Source of the DNA: Taurinivorans muris
GTDB taxonomy: Bacteria; Desulfobacterota; Desulfovibrionia; Desulfovibrionales; Desulfovibrionaceae
Length of the DNA: 64,000 bases
NCBI RefSeq assembly: GCF_025232395.1
Contig: NZ_CP065938.1
Location: 1,612,001 to 1,676,000, forward strand
Direction of reading: 5' to 3'
The position numbers were made by a program, and so were the translations under genes. Positions 46,858-55,834 of the stretch are shown in pieces. The number at the start of each line of letters is the position of its first letter. Position 1 is the stretch's first letter. Under the pieces are notes generated by a model that was given only the letters and a program-made list of their open reading frames with translations, was not told where the DNA came from and ran no database searches.

Positions 46858-47757
46858 ATGGCATATATTTTAGGTACGCAAAAACGAACGTTTGGCACCA
46901 TGAACAATGCGGATAAACTTTTCCTGCTTATTTTCGGGGTTTTGTTTTTGTTCGTACTGCATGCTGTTTTCGCCTCTGTGCAGGATTTCAGTTTTAAACG
47001 CCTTTTTTCGTATTTGATAAGAGCGGACGAAAACGGAAATTGGCATGCGGGCGTTTTGCTGCAAGGCGTGGGCATGACCCTGCGGTTAAGTTTGTGGTCC
47101 TTGGCGCTCGCTTTTTTGACAGGTTCGTTCGTGGGCATCGTTTCCGCCCATAAAAGCGGTGTTTCGGCTTTGCCGGGCAGGCTGTACGTGCTTGTTCTCC
47201 GCAATATGCCGCCGCTTGTTTTGCTTTTCCTGGTTTTTTTCTTCGCTTCTTCCGTGCTTACGGAATTTTGGGGCAATGCGGAAAACAGCCTTGCGAAATC
47301 GGAATATAAGGGCTTGTTCTATGTTTTGGCCGCTCCGGAGGGGCAGCTTGACAGAATGGCTGCCTGCGTGCTGACCCTCGGGCTTTATGAGGGGGCGTAC
47401 ATTGCGGAAATCGTGCGCGCCGGCATTGAAAGCGTACCCTGCGGGCAATGGGAAGCCGCTAGGGCGAGCGGACTTACGGCATGGCAAATCCGCCGCCATA
47501 TCATTATTCCGCAGGCTATGCGCCAAAGCCTCGCCCCCCTTGCGGGGCAAAGCATAAGCACCATGAAAGACAGCGCCATCGCCTCCATTATTTCGCTGCA
47601 GGAACTCACGTTCCAAAGCATGGAACTTATGAATGTGACGGGAAGGACCGTTGAAATTTGGATACTGACGGCTCTGCTCTATTATTGTTTGTGCGTTTTT
47701 TTGGAAAAACTGAGCAAAAAATGGGAATGTTCCATAAAATGGAAGCCGTTGCAGTAA
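46858..47757 (+). CDS. Amino-acid ABC transporter permease, second subunit
   Basis: The 299-residue product is longer at the N-terminus than the first permease. Its EAA motif is EAARASGLTAWQIRRHIIIPQ, followed by AMRQSLAPLAGQSISTMKDSAIASIISLQEL. The insertion around residues 130-165 (FWGNAENSLAKSEYKGLF) is not usual in short permeases but occurs in GltK/GltJ-like ones. It pairs with the permease at 45206. The missing ATPase must be supplied from elsewhere. Confidence 0.88.
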   Translation: MAYILGTQKRTFGTMNNADKLFLLIFGVLFLFVLHAVFASVQDFSFKRLFSYLIRADENGNWHAGVLLQGVGMTLRLSLWSLALAFLTGSFVGIVSAHKSGVSALPGRLYVLVLRNMPPLVLLFLVFFFASSVLTEFWGNAENSLAKSEYKGLFYVLAAPEGQLDRMAACVLTLGLYEGAYIAEIVRAGIESVPCGQWEAARASGLTAWQIRRHIIIPQAMRQSLAPLAGQSISTMKDSAIASIISLQELTFQSMELMNVTGRTVEIWILTALLYYCLCVFLEKLSKKWECSIKWKPLQ

Positions 47758-47800
47758 ATAACTATTGACATTAATAAAAGTTTATATATCCTGTGATTAG

Positions 47801-47820
47801 TTTTACATGTTAATGTAAAA
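47801..47820. promoter_or_regulatory. Palindrome before the ParA-like gene
   Basis: TTTTACAT and ATGTAAAA are perfect mirrors with a 4-base centre (GTTA). It lies about 30 bases before the ParA-like start, between it and the transporter operon, and could be an operator. The TTGACA at 47765-47770 could be a -35, but no good -10 follows at the right distance. Confidence 0.4.
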
Positions 47821-47849
47821 AAGGTAGAACTAATAAAAGGAGTATGCTT

Positions 47850-48887
47850 ATGTCATTGGAAACAATCATATACAGACAATTTGATATAGCAAACAATAAC
47901 GCAGTTGAAATAGAATTGCCTAAATACAAAATTTATGCGATGTGCAATCTTCGAGGAGGAATTGGCAAGACGACATTGTCATTTAATTTAAGCTACCTAG
48001 CTGATGACTTGTTAGCGGTGGACACCTGTCCGCAAGGAAACTTGTCTTATTTTTATGATAAGGATTATTATGCAGGCAATCAAACAAATGTAAAAGATAT
48101 GTTATTGCCTTATTTAGTTCCCGGTTTAGGAAAAGCAACAAGGGTAGCTTCATTTATCGGAGCTACGAATGAGTATTTTTCTGACAAAAACAATTTTTAT
48201 ATTCCTTCTTCAGAGGAATTGTATTTATTGCCGTCACAGTTGATTACCGCAATTAATCAAACTGCCGGATTACAACAATCACAAAAACAATTGGCATTAA
48301 AAAGTATTCTTTATTCCTTAGAAACTGAAATTAAGCGTGAACTTTCAGAAAATTCGTTAGATAAATGCATAATTGACACGTCCCCTTTTTTTGCGGGAGC
48401 AACACAACTTGCATGGTATGCTGCGGACGCTCTCGTAATACCTGTTCGTACGGATCAACAATCTATAAAATCGTTAGAATTATTGATTAATATTTTAACC
48501 AACCCGCAAAGTGAATTTAGAAAATATTTACCTGAAAATGATATGAATGTTCCAAAAATACAAATGGTAGTATTAACACATTGCGGTTGGTCGACAGTGG
48601 CAGGGGCAAGAAATGAACCAAACCAACAAACAAAACTTTATTTAAAAAAGGTATATGATATCTTATCAAAAAATAGAACTTTGCTTTCCACAAGAAATCC
48701 GGAAAATCATTTATTCATGCTTGATGATTTCTTAGGTTCAGGCCGTATTTCTTCTTTTGAATCTAAGCCTATGGAATTATTGAAAGAAGGGGAAACCAAG
48801 GTTATTGACAGATTAAGAGTAAGTGTCAACAAATCAGTAGATAAATGCAAAAATCAATTAAAATTTATTTCAAACCAATTATGGTAG
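47850..48887 (+). CDS. Solitary ParA/MinD-type ATPase
   Basis: The 345-residue product has a deviant Walker A MCNLRGGIGKTTLSFNLS at about residue 32, LLAVDTCPQGNLSYF as the A' motif, and a Walker B/switch region CIIDTSPFFAGATQLAWYAA. The signature lysine of ParA (KGGxGKT) is Arg here. C-terminal LLINILTN and THCGWSTVAGA segments are ParA-like. No parB or other partner gene lies beside it. It is AT-rich and stands between the transporter and a dus gene, so it is probably a transferred gene. Role in plasmid-like partition, positioning or defence cannot be decided. ATG 47850 has AAAGGAG 7 bases upstream. Confidence 0.7.
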   Translation: MSLETIIYRQFDIANNNAVEIELPKYKIYAMCNLRGGIGKTTLSFNLSYLADDLLAVDTCPQGNLSYFYDKDYYAGNQTNVKDMLLPYLVPGLGKATRVASFIGATNEYFSDKNNFYIPSSEELYLLPSQLITAINQTAGLQQSQKQLALKSILYSLETEIKRELSENSLDKCIIDTSPFFAGATQLAWYAADALVIPVRTDQQSIKSLELLINILTNPQSEFRKYLPENDMNVPKIQMVVLTHCGWSTVAGARNEPNQQTKLYLKKVYDILSKNRTLLSTRNPENHLFMLDDFLGSGRISSFESKPMELLKEGETKVIDRLRVSVNKSVDKCKNQLKFISNQLW

Positions 48888-49102
48888 TTTTTAATATCAT
48901 AATAGTTAACTAAGGTATCTTTCTGAATTGTTCGGAACCATATAATCAACGTATAGCATACCCTTGGTTGGGTTCAACAGGTGAAAATTTTTGTAAGTAT
49001 TTATTGTATCCTATGAAAAATAAAAAATTTTCAAACAAAAAGTATTAAATTGAATTAATTTGGAAGATATCCGAGTGATCGTAATATCTTAATATAAGAA
49101 TT

Positions 49103-50122
49103 ATGAAACTAAGTTCCTTACCGATAACACAAAATATGCCGTGGCTCGCTCCTCTTGCCGGCTGGTCCGATTTGCCTTTCCGCCTGCTTTGCCGTGAACA
49201 CGGGGCTGATGTCGCCTGTACGGAAATGGTCAGTGCGAAGGGGTTGGTTTATAACGGGAAAAATACCTGTGATTTATTGCGGACGCAGGCGAAAGACAGT
49301 CCTTTGATTGTGCAGGTTTTCGGTGCGGAGCATGATTTCATGCGAAAAGCCGTACAAATTTTAAAAGAGGACGGTTTTTGTTTTTTTGATGTGAATGTCG
49401 GCTGTTCCGTTCCGAAGGTGGCGAAAACCGGAGCGGGGGCGGCAATGCTCAAAGATTTGCCAAACCTATACAAGGTTGCGGAAAGCGTTATTTCCGAAGT
49501 GCATAAGGATAAGGGGCGTAAAATCGGCTTTAAAATCCGTTTGGGTTATTATTTTGACGAAAATGTTTATGAAGAGGCGGCTCTGCGTTTACAGGATTTG
49601 GGGGCGGACTGGATAACCCTGCACCCCCGTTATGCGCGGCAGGGCTTCAGCGGCACGCCTTGCTACGAAGCCCTTGCGCGGCTTAAGGAACTTCTTGAAA
49701 TTCCGGTTGTCGCAAGCGGGGATTTGTTTACGGCGCGCGACGGCGTGCGGGTTTTGCTTGAAACGGGAGCCGATGCCGTCATGTATGCCAGAGGGGCGAT
49801 GAGCAATCCCCGTATTTTTGCCGAGCATAAAATTCTGTGGCGTCATGTGCGGGAAAACGGTCTTGTTTCTTCGCAAATTCCGGAATATGAGGAATTGTTT
49901 CCCAAAAGCCCCGAACAGATAAAAACGGATTTGCACGCGCTTATCATGAAGCATTTGGCGTATGCGAAAGAATATTGTCCCGAGCGGGCGGTCTTGCAAA
50001 TGCGGACCATTGTTCCGCGTTATGTCCGGCATTTGGAAAATGCGAAGCTCCTGCGCCAAGCCCTGATACAGTGCAGGAGCTTTGAGGATTTGGACAGTGT
50101 TATTCAGGAATATTTCGCATAA
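49103..50122 (+). CDS. tRNA-dihydrouridine synthase (Dus family)
   Basis: Dus enzymes reduce uridines in tRNA D-loops using FMN. The 339-residue product has APLAGWSDLPFRLLCREHGA, then EMVSAKGL, the catalytic Cys in FDVNVGCSVPKV, KIRLGYYFDEN, LHPRYARQGFSG and GADAVMYARGAMSNP for FMN binding. DusB-like is the best guess; the subclass cannot be fixed by eye. The 3' end overlaps the end of an opposite gene by 23 bases. A 215-base AT-rich gap with nothing recognised separates it from the ParA-like gene. Confidence 0.9.
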   Translation: MKLSSLPITQNMPWLAPLAGWSDLPFRLLCREHGADVACTEMVSAKGLVYNGKNTCDLLRTQAKDSPLIVQVFGAEHDFMRKAVQILKEDGFCFFDVNVGCSVPKVAKTGAGAAMLKDLPNLYKVAESVISEVHKDKGRKIGFKIRLGYYFDENVYEEAALRLQDLGADWITLHPRYARQGFSGTPCYEALARLKELLEIPVVASGDLFTARDGVRVLLETGADAVMYARGAMSNPRIFAEHKILWRHVRENGLVSSQIPEYEELFPKSPEQIKTDLHALIMKHLAYAKEYCPERAVLQMRTIVPRYVRHLENAKLLRQALIQCRSFEDLDSVIQEYFA

Positions 50123-50657
50123 GTTTCGGCTTTTGATTGTTCTCATGGTTTCCGATTATTTTCTCCATCCAAATCATACTGTACCAGCGGTTGAATTTAT
50201 ACCCGCAGTTCCGGAATATTCCGACTCTTTCAAAGCCTAGGCGGGCATGAGAATCAGCACTGCCGGTGCTTAGAAATTCATCGTTCCGTTCAGGGTACGC
50301 AATGCAGGCATATACATTCAATATGCCCGTTTCCTGCAATTTTTTTTTCAAGCGCTTCATAGCGTTTTCGCCCATACCCTTGTCTTTGCACGGTACGGTC
50401 AAGATAAATGCTTGTTTCGCAAGACCACGCGTAGGCTGCCCGTCCGACAAAAACGCCCGCATAGGCATATCCGTAAACCGCATTTTCGCTTTCCAAAACA
50501 AGATAGGGATATTGTTCAACGTTGTTCGGATACGGTTTTGAAACGCTTCAAGACTCGGAACGGCATATTCAAAGGAAATCGCCGTATTTTTCACATAATA
50601 GGCGTAAATCGCCAATAATTGTTCGGCATCGGCGGTTTGAGCGGGGCGGATATGCAT
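50100..50657 (-). pseudogene. GNAT acetyltransferase (phosphinothricin acetyltransferase-like) with two compensating frameshifts
   Basis: The first 55 residues (HIRPAQTADAEQLLAIYAYY, TAISFEYAVPSLEAF) and the last 70 (ILNVYACIAYPERNDE, HARLGFERVGIFRNCGYKF) match this acetyltransferase family in one frame. The middle does not, while the neighbouring frame encodes the expected middle (SENAVYGYAYAGVFVGRAAY, ETSIYLDRTVQRQGYG), including the acetyl-CoA loop. The shift in occurs near 50505 (one base missing, expected P-Y-L-V-L-E) and the shift back at a run of nine A on the minus strand (50340-50348). It is either a broken gene or two sequence errors; if read in one frame the enzyme would be inactive. 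Confidence 0.75.
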
Positions 50658-50684
50658 GGAATTTCCCCGTATTTCTTAATATGC

Positions 50685-52883
50685 TTAGAGGGTATTGAGA
50701 AAATCGGCTTGTTTGGAAAGAGTTTCCGGAATATGTTTTTGCCAGAAATTCCAGTTATGTATGCCGTCCGCTTCAATGTATTCCATGCTGAAGCCCCGTT
50801 TTTGAAATGATTTTTGGGCGCTGCGGTTTTCTTCCAGCACAAGTTTGTCCTTGTTTCCCGTAACGACGATGATTTGCCGTGGCGAGGTGGCGGGCCATTT
50901 TTTATTGATAAGCTCCAGTACAGAATTGTCGTCCCAAATTTTTTGGTTCTCCGGTGTGAGTTCGCCCAAGAGGTTTTTTATTTTCCAATTGTTTTTATGC
51001 ATGCGGATATCAAGCACGCCGCTTATGCTTGCCATGGACTGGAAAAGGTTTTTGTTGCGGAAACCGAGGAGCAGTGCGCCGTGCCCTCCCATACTCAATC
51101 CTGTGATCGCCCGTTTTTTTGTTGTGGGATAAAGACTGTCGATATGGGGAACAAGTTCTTTCGTGATAAAGCCCGCAATCTGATTTTCGGAAACTATCGG
51201 GCTGTCCACATACCAGCCGTAAGGCTCGCAGCTGGGGGCGACGATAATCGTTTGTTTGCTGTTTGCAAGCTCCTGCAATTCTTTTCCCAGCATTTCGACA
51301 TATTCTTTTCCGGAATTGGTTGCGCCGTGCAAAAGATAAAGCACGGGATAACGCTTGCCGCCCTGCTGTTCCGCAATGAGTTTCGGAACATCGGGATATT
51401 TGTTCCGCCCCTTTTTCTTTTCGTTATCGGCGGTCTGATTGTTCGGAGGTTCCGGAAGCATTGTCTGGGTTTCCGGCAGCCATATGTAATATTCCGCTTG
51501 TTTTTGGCGCAAGCCGGATGTGAATGTCACGCGGTTCGCCATGCCTGCTACGGGCGGATAGCAGAAAGGCGTTTCTTCCGCGTAAAGTTCCGCAAGTTCG
51601 GCATCCACATAGGGCAAAACGTAATCGGTCAGAATTTCTCCGCCCTCTGTGCTGACATGGATTAAATCCTGTGAGCGCAACCGTATGCTTTGATTGTTTT
51701 TTCCCTTGTAAAAGGTCGTATATTTTCCGTTTTCCGTGAGCAAGTGCTCAATATTGACAAATTGCGCGAGGGGAACGTCTTTGCTCGCTTCTTCCTGCAA
51801 TTTGGAAATACGTTTTGTGCGCGTGAAATACGGTTCTTTGCCCATGACAGGCAGACTGACCCAAAGAATGCGCCTTTTGCCGTTATCCGCCAAGGCGATG
51901 AAATCTTTGGAGCGCTGTAAATAAATTTCCTCCCATGGTTTTGTGTCGATAAAATATCGTTTCCTGTCGATGACAATATCCTGCGTATCGTTTGCGCCAA
52001 GGCTTATGACGAGCAAATCGGGCTGATAGGCTTCAAGCATGGGGGGGAGGCTGTCAAACCAGTTGAAAAAGTCCGGACGGCTCAGCCCGGAAGAATATTT
52101 TCCTTCGCGGTGCACGGTTAAATTATCCCGCTTGCGCAGGCGGGCGTGCAGGGTTGGTCCCAAGCCTTCCATCATCATGGAATCGCCGACCAAAAGCACA
52201 TTCTTTTTTTTGCCGTAATCGGGGATATGCGCGGCATAGCCTGCGATACCGCTTTTTGTTTCGGGGATTCGCACCAGTTCGGCATTGAAAGGATAATTAT
52301 AAATATTGTACCGGTATTTTTCCTGGTCCGTATTTTGGATAGTTTCTTTTTGGGGGACCGGGCTTATCGGTTCTTGGAATGAGGCGCTGTTTTGCGTATC
52401 GGCTTGCTGATCTATTGGCAAATCGGCTGTCAGATCGGATTGCGTATCTTCGCTTGTTCGCATAACGGATTGTGCGGGATTTTCCGCATTGGCGGTACTG
52501 TCAGTAAGCGGGGGTTCGCTGTCCGTATTTTTGGCGGGCAGTTTTTCCGTTTGTTTTGCGGAGGGAGCTGGAGCCGGCAAGGTTTGGCTTGAAAGCATGG
52601 TTTGCCACCGGGCTTTTAGTGTCGGAGTGACATTCTGCATGTCACGGAAAAGGCTGTGCTTGGCTATATAATCAAATTCGTCATGCAGTCTTGCGCTTAA
52701 ATCATAAATTTTTGTTTTTATGCCGATTTCATGCAGGCAGCGGTTGACGGTCAGCAAAACAGGATACTCGGCTCCCGTTCTTTCAAGCACGGGGCTGAGT
52801 CTTTGCCCCTCGAACAGAAGCATGAGGAAGAATATAATCATGTATGACAAAAGGCTTTTTCTTGCTATCTTAGAAAATTTCAT
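50685..52883 (-). CDS. Fused SGNH (DUF459-type) hydrolase and esterase D-like alpha/beta hydrolase
   Basis: The 732-residue product has an N-terminal membrane anchor (about 11-25), a Ser/Thr/Pro/Gln-rich linker (about 95-185), an SGNH domain with VGDSMMMEG (Ser235), LGANDTQ (about 296) and DLIHVS (Asp406, His409), then an alpha/beta hydrolase from about 500 with VLYLLHGATNSGKEY, the nucleophile elbow GLSMGGHG (Ser597) and a late His in GIHNWNFW. Both catalytic sets look intact. It is probably periplasmic. The MBOAT acyltransferase gene lies 8 bases upstream, so it likely moves or removes acyl groups on an envelope polymer. Substrate unknown. Confidence 0.82.
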   Translation of the reverse strand: MKFSKIARKSLLSYMIIFFLMLLFEGQRLSPVLERTGAEYPVLLTVNRCLHEIGIKTKIYDLSARLHDEFDYIAKHSLFRDMQNVTPTLKARWQTMLSSQTLPAPAPSAKQTEKLPAKNTDSEPPLTDSTANAENPAQSVMRTSEDTQSDLTADLPIDQQADTQNSASFQEPISPVPQKETIQNTDQEKYRYNIYNYPFNAELVRIPETKSGIAGYAAHIPDYGKKKNVLLVGDSMMMEGLGPTLHARLRKRDNLTVHREGKYSSGLSRPDFFNWFDSLPPMLEAYQPDLLVISLGANDTQDIVIDRKRYFIDTKPWEEIYLQRSKDFIALADNGKRRILWVSLPVMGKEPYFTRTKRISKLQEEASKDVPLAQFVNIEHLLTENGKYTTFYKGKNNQSIRLRSQDLIHVSTEGGEILTDYVLPYVDAELAELYAEETPFCYPPVAGMANRVTFTSGLRQKQAEYYIWLPETQTMLPEPPNNQTADNEKKKGRNKYPDVPKLIAEQQGGKRYPVLYLLHGATNSGKEYVEMLGKELQELANSKQTIIVAPSCEPYGWYVDSPIVSENQIAGFITKELVPHIDSLYPTTKKRAITGLSMGGHGALLLGFRNKNLFQSMASISGVLDIRMHKNNWKIKNLLGELTPENQKIWDDNSVLELINKKWPATSPRQIIVVTGNKDKLVLEENRSAQKSFQKRGFSMEYIEADGIHNWNFWQKHIPETLSKQADFLNTL

Positions 52884-52891
52884 ATTCCGCT

Positions 52892-54373
52892 CTAAAATTG
52901 AAAATAAATAAAGGGTAAAACGCCGTCAGGACCTAATTTTAAAATGATCGCGCAAATCAAGGCGATAAGCGCTGCCTTGAAAGGAAAGCACAGCTTTTCA
53001 AGTATAAAGGCGAAGCCGCTGAAACAATGTTTGCCGATGACCTGCATAAGCATTGTCAATAAAACCGCTATGGGAACAAGCAGAGGGTAGCCGTCGCCCT
53101 CTTCGGTGAAAGCGAGGATTTTCGTTATCATGGCAAACGCCGTCTGCGTATTGCCGGCACGGAAAAAAAGCCATAAAACGCAAACGGCGTGAAAAGTGAG
53201 AAACCATGAGAAAAAGGCATATGTTTTTGCAAAAAAGCCATTTTTAAGCATTGCCTTGCAAGGATTGTACCTTGTCCATGCATGATTGAAAACAAGTCCC
53301 AATCCATGCGCCATTCCCCAGATGAGGAAGCGCAGATGCGAACCGTGCCAAAGCCCCCCAAGAGTCATGGTAATAAACAGGTTTATGTATTTATTGCCTT
53401 TTCTGTTTCCTCCGAGGCTGAAATACACATAATCGCGCAGCCATGCTGAAAGACTGATATGCCACCGGTGCCAAAATTCTTTAAGGCTTGTGGCAAGATA
53501 GGGAGCATTGAAGTTTTGCGGAATTTTAAAGCCGATGAGCCGTCCGATACCGATGGCTATATCCGTATAGCCCGAAAAATCGCAGAAAATCTGCATCGCA
53601 TAGGCATACATGGCGACAAGCACGGTTTCGGAGCTGTAAAATTCCGGGCTTTGAAAAACATCGCGCACGATGTGTTCGGACAAATAGCTCGCCAGCACAA
53701 CTTTTTTGAACAGACCGCTTAAAATGTAACTGAATCCCTCGGCAATATCCCGATTGATAAGTTTTTTTTCGAGTTGTTCGTATTCCTCGTCACTCCCTGC
53801 CGGACTGTCTTCCATAAGCTGCGGAAAAAACTGGCTGCTCCGCATAATGGGACCTGAAAGGACAACGGGAAAAAAGGAAACAAAAAGAAGCACATCAAGA
53901 AAAGTCATGGGTTTCAGGGCGGTATCCCTGTATCTGTCAATGGCATAGGACATGCCCTGGAAAATATAAAAGCTCAGCCCCACGGGCAGCAATATGTCCA
54001 TGTCGGGCAAAAGAAAAATCAGGCTTATCTGCAATCCCGCGGAATTGATCAGCTGTTCCGCGCTTAAAATTAAAAATTCATAATATTTGAAAAAGCCTAA
54101 AATCAGTATTTGCAGAAGAACGGCAATACCGATGACGCCGCGGCGGAAGGCGTGTTTTTTGAGAGGGTGGGAATTGGTCAGGACAGCGGAATAATAATTG
54201 ATGAACGCGACAATGAGGAGCAAGGGCAGAAATTGCACGCCGGCAAAAGAATAAAAAGCGATATTGATACCCAACAGAAGCGTTTTATGGGTTTTGAGGG
54301 TATTGATACGCAAACTGAGCAGTATCAGTACGAATAAGAAGAAAATCGCAAATTGGAACGTTACAAAATTCAT
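52892..54373 (-). CDS. MBOAT-family O-acyltransferase (AlgI/DltB-like)
   Basis: The 493-residue product has many membrane helices and the MBOAT core: TSLKEFWHRWHISLSAWLRDY, YVYFSLGGNRKG and GGLWHGSHLRFLIWGMAHG with the conserved His. Such proteins take an acyl group, usually acetyl, from the cytoplasm and pass it across the membrane to a periplasmic partner. The partner is likely the double hydrolase encoded 8 bases downstream, as in AlgI with AlgX/AlgJ or DltB with DltD. ATG 54373 has AAGGCAG upstream; the 18 open codons before are not family-like. The polymer acylated is unknown. Confidence 0.9.
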   Translation of the reverse strand: MNFVTFQFAIFFLFVLILLSLRINTLKTHKTLLLGINIAFYSFAGVQFLPLLLIVAFINYYSAVLTNSHPLKKHAFRRGVIGIAVLLQILILGFFKYYEFLILSAEQLINSAGLQISLIFLLPDMDILLPVGLSFYIFQGMSYAIDRYRDTALKPMTFLDVLLFVSFFPVVLSGPIMRSSQFFPQLMEDSPAGSDEEYEQLEKKLINRDIAEGFSYILSGLFKKVVLASYLSEHIVRDVFQSPEFYSSETVLVAMYAYAMQIFCDFSGYTDIAIGIGRLIGFKIPQNFNAPYLATSLKEFWHRWHISLSAWLRDYVYFSLGGNRKGNKYINLFITMTLGGLWHGSHLRFLIWGMAHGLGLVFNHAWTRYNPCKAMLKNGFFAKTYAFFSWFLTFHAVCVLWLFFRAGNTQTAFAMITKILAFTEEGDGYPLLVPIAVLLTMLMQVIGKHCFSGFAFILEKLCFPFKAALIALICAIILKLGPDGVLPFIYFQF

Positions 54374-54440
54374 GGTCTGCCTTGTTAAATTTTTTTCTTT
54401 TGTAGGGTACTTTGCATGGAAAGGCAAGCAAAATGAGGCG

Positions 54441-54876
54441 TTATTCCCTTATGGGCAAACAGCGCAAAATAACCGCCACGAAACAAAGAAAAATGCTCAT
54501 GGCGATAAAAACGAACGGTAAGCCGAGAGTATGGGCGATAAAACCCATAATGGCGAGACCTGCCAGCAAAGAAAAAGCAAGCGATATAATAGGTGCGGCA
54601 GCCGAATTTATTTGTGAGCGCACCGGCGACGGGCATGGAAACCGTTGCCCCGAAGCCGAGGCAAAGGAGCAGGAGTCCGAGCTCCGCTTCGTTGACTTGC
54701 AGGCGTTCCATGGCGAAAGGAATAAGACTTGCCCGCACCGCCATCGCAACTCCGAGGCTGAGATAGGCGAAACGCCCCGCCATAATGCTTTTCGGCACGG
54801 ATTTTAATGCGAAACATTCCGCGTTGTCTTGCGGTTCAGCATGATTTTCCGCGGAAGTTTCCTTATCGGTATCCAT
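54441..54876 (-). pseudogene. Truncated and frameshifted MFS transporter
   Basis: From ATG 54876 the frame encodes the first helices of an MFS transporter (SIMAGRFAYLSLGVAMAVRA, LGLLLLCLGFGATVSMPVAG, TNKFGCRT). At about 54589-54592 one extra base shifts the frame; the next expected helices (IISLAFSLLAGLAIMGFIAH, FVFIAMSIFLCFVAVIL) continue in the neighbouring frame and stop at 54441. Only about 145 of about 400 residues remain, so the rest has been lost. The start overlaps the 3' end of ddl. The MBOAT gene follows after 67 bases, which suggests a deletion joined them. Confidence 0.75.
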
Positions 54877-55783
54877 TTTTCTTCTTTTTGGCAAGTTTGA
54901 GCAGTTTTTCAATAAGTTCGCCGAAGCTGAGCCCGATTTCTTTCGCTTCTTTCGGAACAAGGCTGGCGGAAGTCATTCCGGGAAGCGTGTTCACTTCCAA
55001 AATGTAAGGAATACCTTCTTTTGTCAGAATGAAATCGGAACGGCTGTAATCGGAAAGCCCCAATGCGTTATGGGCTTTGAGCGCCATTTCCTGTATCTTC
55101 CGGGTCGCTTCCGCTCCGATGGGAGCCGGGCAGATTTCCGCCGCGCCGTCTGCGGAATACTTATTGGTGTAGTCGAAAAATTCCGCTTTTGATTCAATCA
55201 GAACGGGAGGCAGCGCTTTGCCGTCAAGCACGCCGCAGGTCACTTCCTTTCCTTCGGCAAGTTCTTCGATTAAAATTTCCAAACCGATGCCGAACATGGT
55301 TTCAAGGGCGTTTTTCAGCTCCTGCCTGTCGGTGACGCGGTATAAATGTATGCTTGAACCGCCGTTGTTGGATTTTACGAACATGGGATAGGAGAGTTTC
55401 GCTTCGATTTCTTCCAAATTTTCAGGCATGGCAGGTAAAAACATGCCTTTTACCGTGTTCAGCCCGTGGGCTTGGAATAAACTTTTGGCGGCGTATTTGT
55501 GCAAAGCCAGAAAAGAGCCTTCGGCATTTGAACCTTGATACGGGCAATTCAGGCGGGATAGAAGCGCTTGCACGAGTCCGTCTTCTCCGGGAGAACCGTG
55601 TAGATTGATAAAGGCGACTTCCGCTTTTTCCGCAAGGGGGATAAGGGCTTCAAATCCGTCTGAAAGGTTGAAAAACGTTACGGTGTGCCCGCGTTCCGAT
55701 AAGACTTTTTCAATGCCTTTCGCCCCGAGCAGGGAAATTTCACGTTCCGGTGACCAACCGCCTGCGATAAGCAATACATCCAT
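54863..55783 (-). CDS. ddl: D-alanine--D-alanine ligase
   Basis: Ddl makes the D-Ala-D-Ala dipeptide of peptidoglycan in the cytoplasm. The 306-residue product has AGGWSPEREISL, INLHGSPGEDGLVQALL, the ATP-grasp KSNNGGSSIHLYRV, the C-terminal YSRSDFILTKEGIPYILEVNTLPGMT with metal ligands. ATG 55783 has AAGGAG 7 bases upstream; the frame is open to 55834 but has no ribosome site there. An HD-domain gene lies upstream, and a broken MFS gene overlaps the 3' end by 14 bases. Confidence 0.95.
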   Translation of the reverse strand: MDVLLIAGGWSPEREISLLGAKGIEKVLSERGHTVTFFNLSDGFEALIPLAEKAEVAFINLHGSPGEDGLVQALLSRLNCPYQGSNAEGSFLALHKYAAKSLFQAHGLNTVKGMFLPAMPENLEEIEAKLSYPMFVKSNNGGSSIHLYRVTDRQELKNALETMFGIGLEILIEELAEGKEVTCGVLDGKALPPVLIESKAEFFDYTNKYSADGAAEICPAPIGAEATRKIQEMALKAHNALGLSDYSRSDFILTKEGIPYILEVNTLPGMTSASLVPKEAKEIGLSFGELIEKLLKLAKKKKNGYR

Positions 55784-55834
55784 TTTCTTCTCCTTATGTT
55801 CAGCGTTCCGTGCCGCCGTATTGTCCTGTTTCAT

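Noticed and set aside
43990-48915. TAGTTAACT near 43996 and near 48904 as possible direct repeats flanking an inserted island
   Set aside because: The core AGTTAACT is a short palindrome in AT-rich DNA and a similar TAGTTAAC also occurs at about 13210, so chance explains it.
48888-49102. A tRNA fragment or attachment site in the gap before dus (GGTTGGGTTCAACAGG)
   Set aside because: The sequence does not fold into a T arm with the right neighbours and no intact tRNA is near.
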